A stretch of DNA of 15,550 bases, taken from contig JAZQDA010000034.1 in assembly GCA_045546535.1 (NCBI GenBank), positions 1 to 15,550 on the forward strand, in the 5' to 3' direction. Both the position numbers and the translations under genes were made by a program. Shown here piece by piece: positions 7,482 to 13,731 of this stretch. Position 1 is the stretch's first letter. Each line of letters begins with the position of its first letter. Under the pieces are notes generated by a model. That model was not told the origin of the DNA, ran no database searches, and saw nothing but the letters and a program-made list of their open reading frames with translations. This DNA is from RGIG1828 sp045546535. Lineage in GTDB: Bacteria; Bacillota; Clostridia; UMGS1810.

Positions 7482-9269
7482 TTATAAATCTTCAAGGAAT
7501 TTATACTGTGCTCTGTAAAGGTTGTAATATTTTCCCTGTTTTTCTATAAGTTCATCGTGTGTTCCGCATTCGGCAATTTGTTTATCCTGAATGTACATAA
7601 TTTTTGAACTTGATTTTATTGTAGAAAGACGGTGGGCAATAACAAATGATGTTCGCCCCTTTAAAAGACGCTCAAGTCCTTTTTGCAGAAGCATTTCGGT
7701 TTCTGTGTCAATGCTCGAGGTTGCCTCGTCCAGTATAAGAATTGCGGGGTCTGCCAGAAGTGCTCTTGCAAAGGCAATAAGTTGTCTTTGCCCGGTTGAA
7801 AGCGATGAACCGCCTTCAGTAACATAAGTGTTGTAGCCGTCGGGCAGAACAGAAATGAAATCGTGGGCGCAAACAGTTTTTGCCGCTTCGACAATCTCTT
7901 CGTGTGTGGCGTTTAGTTTTCCGTAGCGGATATTGTCGGCGATAGTTCCTGAAAAAAGAAAACTTTCCTGAAGCATTATTCCCATATTTGAACGAAGACT
8001 TTTGAGCGTGATGTCTTTTATATCTTTTCCGTCAATCAAGACTTTTCCGCCCTGAACATCATAAAATCTTGTTACAAGGTTTATAATTGTGGATTTTCCT
8101 GCACCTGTAGGACCTACAAGTGCTATCGTTTCGCCTTTTTCAACATCGAAACTTACATTTTCCAAAATGTTTGGTCCGCTTTCATCGTAAGAAAAGGTTA
8201 CATTTTCAAAAGTAACTCTTCCCTCCGCCCTGCCGATTTTACAAGCATTTTCCTTGTCGTTGATTACAATCGGCTCATCGAGGGTCTGAAAAATACGCTC
8301 TAAATACGCCGAGCAGTTTACAATTTCGGAGTAATAACTTGCAAGGACTGCAATAGGGTCCCAAAAACGCCCGATATACGAGGCGAACCCGATTAGAGCA
8401 CCTACCGTCAGAGTTCCGCCGGATATTTTCATTGAACCCACGGCATATATGATGATAAGAATTCCAGTAGAAATGATATTGACAAAACGGGGAGTAGCAT
8501 TTGCAATATATGAGCATTTCATCCACGTTTTTTTACACGCTTGGCAAAGAGTGTCAAAAACTTTTGCGTTTTCTTTTTCTCTTGCAAAAGACTGGGTGAT
8601 TTTCATTCCCGAAATACTTTCCTGTATATAGGCGTTGAGATTACTGTTTTTGGAAGAAAGGTCACGTGCGGCTTTGCCGTGATATGATTTTATCGTAAAA
8701 AGACCGGCAATAAAAATCGGCATACCCGCAAGGCAGATAAATGTGAACCCTGCGTCCATTAAAAACATAAAAATGAGAATAACAAAGAGTTTGAACACAT
8801 TTGTTATCATATCGAAAATGCCGTTTGACAAAAGGTTTGAAATTGAGTTTATGTAGTTTACCACTCTCACAACGATTTTGCCGTGCGGACGGGTGTCAAA
8901 AAATGTTACGGGCAGTTTCTGGATATGGCAGAAAAGGTCTGAACGCACCTGTTTTATTATATCCATCGACATCGTGTGCGCTATCCTTGGTCTTAATCTC
9001 TGACAAACCCACGAAAGAATGAAAGAAACTACGAGGGCGCCTGAGAGAATGTATAAAAGAGTGAAGTTTTTCTCGGGCAGACATTTGTCGAGGACTATGC
9101 TTATAAAATACGGCGGAAGAAGTTCAAAAAATGCATTTGCAAACATAATGAGTATTACAAGTGCTATCTTTTTCTTGTAAGGCACAAGATATTTTGTGAG
9201 CATCGGAAGATATGAAAAACTGCTCTTTGCACTCAGTTCTTCGTCTTTGTCAAATCTGTTAATTGCCAT
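7482..9269 (-). CDS. ABC exporter half-transporter, subunit with catalytic Glu and LSTGQ signature
   Basis: A 595-residue half-transporter: an exporter-type TM domain of about six helices (residues 33-310) fused to a nucleotide-binding domain. NBD motifs: Walker A GPTGAGKST (386-394), Q-loop Gln434 in MLQESFLFSGT, signature LSTGQ (490-494) rather than LSGGQ, Walker B LILDE with catalytic Glu515, and H-loop His546. It starts one base after the stop of the upstream partner gene, with a GGGGGAG ribosome site inside that gene, so the two are surely co-expressed. In a heterodimer its Walker A/B would pair with the partner's canonical LSGGQ (active site), while its own LSTGQ faces the partner's degenerate Walker B. 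Homologous layouts (BmrCD, LmrCD, TM287/288) export drugs and other hydrophobic compounds. The substrate here is unknown. Confidence 0.95.
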   Translation of the reverse strand: MAINRFDKDEELSAKSSFSYLPMLTKYLVPYKKKIALVILIMFANAFFELLPPYFISIVLDKCLPEKNFTLLYILSGALVVSFILSWVCQRLRPRIAHTMSMDIIKQVRSDLFCHIQKLPVTFFDTRPHGKIVVRVVNYINSISNLLSNGIFDMITNVFKLFVILIFMFLMDAGFTFICLAGMPIFIAGLFTIKSYHGKAARDLSSKNSNLNAYIQESISGMKITQSFAREKENAKVFDTLCQACKKTWMKCSYIANATPRFVNIISTGILIIIYAVGSMKISGGTLTVGALIGFASYIGRFWDPIAVLASYYSEIVNCSAYLERIFQTLDEPIVINDKENACKIGRAEGRVTFENVTFSYDESGPNILENVSFDVEKGETIALVGPTGAGKSTIINLVTRFYDVQGGKVLIDGKDIKDITLKSLRSNMGIMLQESFLFSGTIADNIRYGKLNATHEEIVEAAKTVCAHDFISVLPDGYNTYVTEGGSSLSTGQRQLIAFARALLADPAILILDEATSSIDTETEMLLQKGLERLLKGRTSFVIAHRLSTIKSSSKIMYIQDKQIAECGTHDELIEKQGKYYNLYRAQYKFLEDL

Positions 9270-9270
9270 A

Positions 9271-11052
9271 TCACTCTCCCCCTTTCTTGACCTGAGCCGT
9301 TTTGGCAGGGTGGGTTATGTGATAACTGGGTGAGTCATTAAAGTCGCCGAACTGATGGTCGAAAACACCTTTGTAATAGCCGTTTTGACTAAGGAGTTCT
9401 TCGTGAGTTCCCCACTCTATAAGGTTTCCGTGGTTAAGCACTAAAATAAGGTCTGCATTTTTTACCGACGAAATGCGGTGCGCTATAATTATCTTTGTTC
9501 TGCTCGTTGTCTTTAAATTTTCCTGAATGCTGTATTCGGTTTCCATATCGAGTGCAGATGTGGTGTCATCTAAAATAAGGATTGACGGGTTTTTAAGAAG
9601 CGCTCTGGCAAGTGAAATTCTCTGTCTTTGTCCGCCTGAAAGCCCCACACCTCTTTCGCCTATCATAGTGTCATAGCCCTGGGGCATTTTTTCTATAAAA
9701 TCGTGTGCGTTGGCAAGTTTTGCAACTCTTATAACATCTTCATAAGTTGCGCCTGTTGCGCCAAATGCGATGTTTTCTTTAACTGTGTCGGAGAAAAGGA
9801 AAACGTCCTGAAGGGCACTTGCCGTATTTTTGCGAAGAGTCTTGATGTCAATATTTTTTACATTGACATCGTCAATGTAAACAGTACCGTAACTTGCATC
9901 GTAAAATCTTTCGATTAAATTTACGATTGTCGATTTTCCCGACCCCGTCGGCCCGATAATCGCAAGGGTTTTACCTGCCTCGAGAGTAAAGTTTATATTT
10001 TTTAAAACTCTATCGTTTTCGTAAGCAAAAGTTACATTCTTAAACTGGATTTTCCCGTTTAACCCCGTGTCGCGTTTTTTAACATCACCGTTTTTAATAG
10101 TCGCAACTTCTGATTCAAGGCTTCTTATTTTAATAGTACTTGCTCCGAACTGCTGAAACTGATTTATAAAGTTGCCGACATTTGACATAGGCGATGTTAT
10201 GCACCACAGACACCCGTTAAAAATGGTAAACTGGCCGATTGTTATCTTGCCCCCGATTACCAAAAGACCGCCAACCAGAATGAATATAACATAGGTAAGG
10301 TTTACGAAAAAGAGCATCGACGGACAGTATTTAATCCAGGTGTAAATATGCTTTAAAAATGATTTCTTATATTCTTCGTTCCTTTTTTCGAATTTTTCAA
10401 TCTCAAAATCTTCCCTCGCATACGCCTTTACAACTCGGTTTGCAGTTATATTTTCAGCGACGGTGTTGTTAAGATATGAGTTTGCTTCTCTTATTGATAT
10501 AAAATCTTTCTTTATGTATCTGGCAAGAAAGTAAGCGAAAGTTCCTATAAAAGGTGTTGTTGCAAATAAAAGAAGAGTAAGAACAGGACTTTGGGCAAAC
10601 ATTATCGCAAACCCTATTATAATGAAGAAAAACTGGTCAATGACACTCGGAAGTGTACCCGCAACAACAAGACGGATTGCGTCGGTGTCCATTGTGAGCC
10701 TCGACATTATATCGCCTTTTTGTGTGCGTGAATAATATGCACAGTCAAGAGACTGCAGTTTGTCATAAAGAGAGTTCCTTATAGAGCGGATAGTGTTTTG
10801 CGAAACGTTTTCCATAATCATAGTGCGGGTAAATACACTTATTTCTTTTAAAACGAGAGAAACAAGAAGCACCATAAGATAGTAAAATAAAGACCCCATA
10901 TCACCGCTTCCTATAACATCGTCGACGATGTAGCCAAGAACCACAGGGATAACAAAAGCGCAGACAATGAAAAATGCAGTAAAAATAAGGGAGACGAGCA
11001 TTGGAAATTTATAATTTTTTATATATTTCCATATCCACTTTAAAGCGTCCAT
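9271..11052 (-). CDS. ABC exporter half-transporter, subunit with degenerate Walker B (Asp)
   Basis: First gene of the minus-strand pair. I take ATG 11052, which gives 593 residues, because GAGAGG (11066-11061) is well spaced for it; a GTG at 11061 would lie on the ribosome site itself. A six-helix exporter TM domain (about 17-310) is followed by an NBD: Walker A GPTGSGKST (367-375), Q-loop Gln415 in ALQDVFLFSDT, canonical signature LSGGQ (471-475), Walker B ILILDD with Asp496 where the catalytic Glu is expected, and H-loop His525. Asp at this place is the hallmark of the weakly hydrolysing site of heterodimeric type IV exporters; it pairs with the LSTGQ of the partner. The C-terminus has an extra His/Lys-rich tail (about 570-593). 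Transcribed from the promoter at 11121-11149. Confidence 0.95.
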   Translation of the reverse strand: MDALKWIWKYIKNYKFPMLVSLIFTAFFIVCAFVIPVVLGYIVDDVIGSGDMGSLFYYLMVLLVSLVLKEISVFTRTMIMENVSQNTIRSIRNSLYDKLQSLDCAYYSRTQKGDIMSRLTMDTDAIRLVVAGTLPSVIDQFFFIIIGFAIMFAQSPVLTLLLFATTPFIGTFAYFLARYIKKDFISIREANSYLNNTVAENITANRVVKAYAREDFEIEKFEKRNEEYKKSFLKHIYTWIKYCPSMLFFVNLTYVIFILVGGLLVIGGKITIGQFTIFNGCLWCITSPMSNVGNFINQFQQFGASTIKIRSLESEVATIKNGDVKKRDTGLNGKIQFKNVTFAYENDRVLKNINFTLEAGKTLAIIGPTGSGKSTIVNLIERFYDASYGTVYIDDVNVKNIDIKTLRKNTASALQDVFLFSDTVKENIAFGATGATYEDVIRVAKLANAHDFIEKMPQGYDTMIGERGVGLSGGQRQRISLARALLKNPSILILDDTTSALDMETEYSIQENLKTTSRTKIIIAHRISSVKNADLILVLNHGNLIEWGTHEELLSQNGYYKGVFDHQFGDFNDSPSYHITHPAKTAQVKKGGE

Positions 11053-11120
11053 ATAAAACACCTCTCAGGCTTGGTTTCAGAAATTACGGAGGAAAAATCG
11101 GAAACCTGTTTGTTGGGTTT

Positions 11121-11149
11121 ATCATAGCAACAATAAAGTAGATTTGCAA
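11121..11149 (-). promoter_or_regulatory. Sigma-A-type promoter of the ABC operon
   Basis: On the minus strand TTGCAA (-35, 11149-11144) is separated by 17 bases from TATGAT (-10, 11126-11121), close to the housekeeping consensus. Transcription would start near 11114, giving a leader of about 60 nt to ATG 11052. No regulator gene adjoins the operon. Confidence 0.75.
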
Positions 11150-11190
11150 TACTTTTTTAAAAATTTTTCAAATATTTTTCAAATCTTTTT

Positions 11191-11280
11191 TCTGTTTGAT
11201 TTCTGCTTGTATTCTGCTTGTGTTTTGTTTGTATTCTGCTTGTGTTTTGTTTGTGTTTTGTTTGTGTTTTGTTAATGTTT
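11191..11280. repeat. 11-bp tandem repeat upstream of parA and the ABC promoter
   Basis: About eight consecutive 11-bp units, of two alternating types, TATTCTGCTTG and TGTTTTGTTTG. Well-defined units start at 11199, 11210, 11221, 11232, 11243, 11254 and 11265, and the first and last copies are degenerate. The period is close to one DNA helical turn, so T-tracts are phased on one face. Read on the minus strand the array has no stop codons in any frame, which creates a low-complexity open frame with an 11-residue period; I do not call it a gene. Not a CRISPR: there are no spacers. Confidence 0.9.
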
Positions 11281-11329
11281 CGCCACCCTCCTTTGTATAA
11301 AAATACACAAAATCAGGTCTACGTAAAAT

Positions 11330-11370
11330 AGATATTGCGTCAAAAATATCTCTCGAACAAAGATTTGTTC
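11330..11370. other. Two small inverted repeats in the divergent region
   Basis: AGATATT (11330-11336) pairs with AATATCT (11345-11351). Directly after comes GAACAAA-GA-TTTGTTC (11355-11370), a 16-bp operator-like near-palindrome. The second does not match the Gram-positive LexA box, whose GAAC and GTTC are four bases apart. Apart from these sites, the repeat array and the parS site, I see nothing else in the 11281-11425 stretch. Confidence 0.5.
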
Positions 11371-11425
11371 TTTTTGCACCAAAAGTAAATTTATTTTTGT
11401 TTATTTTTTTGCATCTTTTTTTTAA

Positions 11426-11451
11426 AAAAATGTTCCATATGGAACATTTTT
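11426..11451. promoter_or_regulatory. parS: parS-like centromere site upstream of parA
   Basis: TGTTCCATATGGAACA (11431-11446) is a perfect 16-bp palindrome, and five flanking A/T pairs extend it to a 26-bp perfect inverted repeat. It resembles the ParB-binding parS consensus TGTTTCACGTGAAACA, with C at the fifth base of the half-site and CATATG in place of CACGTG at the centre. Its position before parA and the second near-identical copy after parB (13283) support the call. It overlaps the probable -35 zone of the parA promoter. Confidence 0.8.
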
Positions 11452-11455
11452 GTGG

Positions 11456-11461
11456 TAAAAT
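11456..11461 (+). promoter_or_regulatory. Possible parA -10 box
   Basis: TAAAAT lies 38 bases upstream of the parA start. The hexamer 17 bases further up (TTCCAT, 11433-11438) is a poor -35 match and lies within the parS-like palindrome. If this is the promoter, bound ParB would probably block it. Confidence 0.4.
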
Positions 11462-11498
11462 ATATTTATCATTTTTAAAGTGCAAAGGAGCGTTACAA

Positions 11499-12266
11499 AT
11501 GGGCAAATGTATTTCGGTAGCCAATCAGAAAGGCGGAGTCGGTAAAACAACAACTTCAGTTAATCTTGCATCGTGCCTTGGCAGTGCCAAAAAGAAAGTT
11601 CTTTTAATAGACCTCGACCCTCAGGGCAATGCAACAAGCGGTGTCGGTGTGGACAAGGACTCTGTTGAACTGAGCGTTTATGATGTTTTGATTAATGCAT
11701 CTTCCATAAAAGACGCTTCTGTAAAAACTGATTATGAAAATCTCTGGGTTTGTCCGTCGAGTATGGACGTGGCTGGTGCAGAAATAGAAATGGTTTCTCT
11801 TGAAAAAAGAGAGTACCTTTTAAAAACCGCCGTAGATAAAGTGAAAAACGACTATGATTTTATCATCATAGACTGTCCCCCATCTCTCGGGCTTCTCACT
11901 TTAAACGCTTTCGTTGCATCAGACAGTATAATAATGCCTATTCAGTGCGAATACTATGCGTTAGAGGGTTTAAGCCAACTTACACAGACCGTCAGAACAG
12001 TAAAAAAACAACTTAATCCGCAGATTGAGATAGAGGGCGTTCTTCTCACTATGCACGATGTAAGAACAAACCTTTCTCTTCTCGTTGCGCAGGAGGTCAA
12101 AAAGTATTACGGCGACAAACTCTATAAAACAGTAATTCCCCGTAATGTGCGTCTTAGCGAGGCGCCCAGTTACGGCGAACCAATAAATTATTACGATAAA
12201 TCCTCAAAAGGCAGTCAGTGTTATCAGAAACTTGCCAAAGAGGTTATAAAAATGAATAAAAAGTAA
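11499..12266 (+). CDS. parA: Chromosome-partitioning ATPase ParA (Soj)
   Basis: A Soj/ParA-type ATPase that binds nonspecific DNA as an ATP dimer and works with ParB-parS in origin segregation and replication control. ATG 11499 is chosen because AAAGGAG (11484-11490) is eight bases upstream and the protein then begins with the family's MGKCISVANQKGGVGKTT; an upstream in-frame start at 11397 would run through the parS site. 255 residues, the short chromosomal type without an N-terminal HTH. Visible: deviant Walker A KGGVGKTT (11-18) with its signature Lys, Walker A' LIDLDPQGN (36-44), Walker B FIIIDCPPSLG (121-131), and PRNVRLSEAPSYGEPI (214-229). parB follows after 54 bases. Confidence 0.97.
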   Translation: MGKCISVANQKGGVGKTTTSVNLASCLGSAKKKVLLIDLDPQGNATSGVGVDKDSVELSVYDVLINASSIKDASVKTDYENLWVCPSSMDVAGAEIEMVSLEKREYLLKTAVDKVKNDYDFIIIDCPPSLGLLTLNAFVASDSIIMPIQCEYYALEGLSQLTQTVRTVKKQLNPQIEIEGVLLTMHDVRTNLSLLVAQEVKKYYGDKLYKTVIPRNVRLSEAPSYGEPINYYDKSSKGSQCYQKLAKEVIKMNKK

Positions 12267-12320
12267 TTTTAACGATTAAGTTCGGTAAAACTTTGCTTTA
12301 AACTTAAAAGAGGTGATACA

Positions 12321-13172
12321 ATGGCTAAGAAAAAAGGTCTCGGAAAAGGTCTTGGGGCGCTTTTGACCGATGAAAACTCATCAATTGACACAGAATCCGT
12401 GTCAGTGCTGAAGATTTCAGACATTGAGCCAAACTTGTCCCAGCCGAGAAAAGATTTCGACTCAGAAAAACTCTCTGAACTTTCAGACTCCATAAAACAA
12501 TACGGCGTTCTCTCCCCTATTTTAGTTTCAGAGGGTGAAAACGGCTATTATACCATTATTGCCGGTGAACGCAGATGGAGAGCATCAAAACTTGCGGGGC
12601 TCAAAACCATTCCTGCAATTATAAAAAAGAACGAAAACGCCCGTGTTTTTGAGATTGCACTCATTGAAAATCTGCAAAGAGAAGATTTAAGCCCTGTTGA
12701 AGAAGCGCTTGGTTACAGACGCCTTATGACAGAATACGGTCTTACTCAGGAGCAGGTAGCAGAAAGAATGAACAAAAGCCGTTCGGGCATAGCAAATTCG
12801 TTAAGACTTTTAAATCTCCCTGAAAAAGTGCTTGAAAGCCTTGAGAAATCAGAGATAACAGTAGGACACGCAAAGGTTTTGGCGTCAATTCCCGACTCCG
12901 AAAAAGCAATTTCTCTTGCAAACAAAGTAAAAGAAGAAAATTTGAGCGTAAGAGAACTTGAAGCCTTAATTAAAACCAAAGATAAAAAACCGACTGCCAA
13001 AAAAGAGGTTGATCTCAATCTCAAACTTGCATATGAAACAATAGAACAAAATGTAAGTTCGCATCTTGGCACAAAGGTAAAAATCATCGACAAAAATAAC
13101 AAGGGCAAAATTCAGATTGAGTATTATTCTGCCAAAGATTTGGAAAGAATAATAAAAATTATCGGTTCCTGA
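12321..13172 (+). CDS. parB: Chromosome-partitioning protein ParB (Spo0J)
   Basis: ParB loads on parS and spreads as a CTP-dependent sliding clamp, recruiting SMC and stimulating ParA. 283 residues. In order: the N-terminal ParA-stimulating motif KKGLGKGLGALL (4-15); the CTP-binding domain with GVLSPI (62-67), GERRWRA (82-88) and ENLQRED (116-122); a parS-reading HTH in LTQEQVAERMNKSRSGIANSLRLLNLP (about 141-167); a linker rich in Lys; and a C-terminal dimerisation domain (about 228-283). AAGAGGTGAT precedes the start. The two parS-like sites flanking parAB are presumably its targets. A noc paralogue is not in the window. Confidence 0.97.
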   Translation: MAKKKGLGKGLGALLTDENSSIDTESVSVLKISDIEPNLSQPRKDFDSEKLSELSDSIKQYGVLSPILVSEGENGYYTIIAGERRWRASKLAGLKTIPAIIKKNENARVFEIALIENLQREDLSPVEEALGYRRLMTEYGLTQEQVAERMNKSRSGIANSLRLLNLPEKVLESLEKSEITVGHAKVLASIPDSEKAISLANKVKEENLSVRELEALIKTKDKKPTAKKEVDLNLKLAYETIEQNVSSHLGTKVKIIDKNNKGKIQIEYYSAKDLERIIKIIGS

Positions 13173-13182
13173 GAAAAAACGA

Positions 13183-13273
13183 CCTTTAAAATCGCCCTGT
13201 AACGAACAAAACGGAGTCTGGCAAGGCGATTTTACAGAAAAACGCGAAAACCAAGCAAAAAGGAATTTAAAGG
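13183..13273 (+). other. Structured intergenic segment with alternative stems
   Basis: In the 146-bp gap after parB, TAAAATCGCC (13187-13196) pairs perfectly with GGCGATTTTA (13225-13234), giving a 10-bp stem around 28 bases. A second possible stem, CCTTTAAA (13183-13190) with TTTAAAGG (13266-13273), shares four bases with the first, so the two are mutually exclusive. There is no T-run after either, so a plain terminator is unlikely. It may be an RNA processing or regulatory element, or a small dispersed repeat. Confidence 0.5.
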
Positions 13274-13282
13274 CAATTCTGA

Positions 13283-13298
13283 TGTTCCACATGGAACA
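13283..13298. promoter_or_regulatory. parS: Second parS-like site, downstream of parB
   Basis: TGTTCCACATGGAACA differs from the site before parA only at the eighth base (C for T), which breaks the dyad at the central pair only. It lies 20 bases before the start of the small membrane protein gene and just upstream of that gene's ribosome site. Confidence 0.8.
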
Positions 13299-13318
13299 AA
13301 AGAGAAAGGATAATAAAA

Positions 13319-13708
13319 ATGAAGCAAAATACAAAGTTTTTGTGGATGTATATAGGGATTCTGTTTTCTTTTGCTCTTATACTTGTAATCTTCGCGGGTT
13401 TCAGCAGAAACTCAGTGACAGAGCAAAAAGAGGGTCTGCAATCAGACGTTGCATCGCTCTCAAAACAGAACACAGAACTTAAAACAGAAAACACTTCTTT
13501 GAAAGCGCAGATAGATAAACTCCTTGCACAAAACGAAGAAAGAGCAAAGTCAGATGCAACATTTCAAAACGCCGAAACAGTTCTGGCACAAGCCTATGAG
13601 GATTTCAACTCAGGCAAACGAACTCAGGCAAGAGACGCAGTTTCCGCACTTGACAGACTTTCTCTAACCGAGTCACAAAAAATAATATACGATAAAATAA
13701 TGAAATAA
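13319..13708 (+). CDS. Unrecognised one-TM coiled-coil protein next to parB
   Basis: I do not recognise a family. 129 residues: a short basic N-terminus (MKQNTK), one hydrophobic helix at about 8-28, then a heptad-like coiled coil (about 34-76, with LKTENTSLKAQIDKLLAQNEE), and a helical C-terminal part (about 84-129, AETVLAQAYEDFNSGKRTQARDAVSALDRL) that resembles one TPR-like helical hairpin. Charge distribution suggests an N-in, C-out single-pass protein, broadly like FtsL/DivIC in shape but without a clear match. AAGGA lies eight bases upstream. It stands between parB and serS, ends 23 bases before serS and has a parS-like site directly upstream, so it is probably in the parAB-serS transcription unit. 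Function unknown. Confidence 0.85.
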   Translation: MKQNTKFLWMYIGILFSFALILVIFAGFSRNSVTEQKEGLQSDVASLSKQNTELKTENTSLKAQIDKLLAQNEERAKSDATFQNAETVLAQAYEDFNSGKRTQARDAVSALDRLSLTESQKIIYDKIMK

Positions 13709-13731
13709 TACATTGGAAAGGACTTATGTAG

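Noticed and set aside
7283..7495. 70-codon minus-strand frame downstream of the ABC operon
   Set aside because: It runs through both terminator stem-loops and starts inside the end of the ABC gene, and its start has no ribosome site worth the name.
11191..11280. CRISPR-like array
   Set aside because: Units are 11 bp and directly abutting, with no spacers and no cas genes.
11355..11370. LexA/SOS box suggested by GAAC...GTTC
   Set aside because: The Gram-positive SOS box has GAAC and GTTC four bases apart; here they are eight bases apart.
11168..11524. 118-codon open frame on the minus strand across the repeat array and the parA start
   Set aside because: Its C-terminal part is the 11-bp array read in frame (stop-free in all frames), and its N-terminal part is antisense to parA, its ribosome site and the parS palindrome. 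A good AAAGGAGG on this strand near 11290-11297 is followed by GTG and a stop after four codons.
13282..13482. 66-codon frame beginning MFHMEQKRK after parB
   Set aside because: It starts in the parS-like palindrome and overlaps the better-supported 129-residue gene in another frame. The same MFHME string appears in the spurious upstream extension of parA because both contain parS.
13709..13731. T-box leader upstream of serS
   Set aside because: The gap is only 23 bases and is filled by the ribosome binding site.
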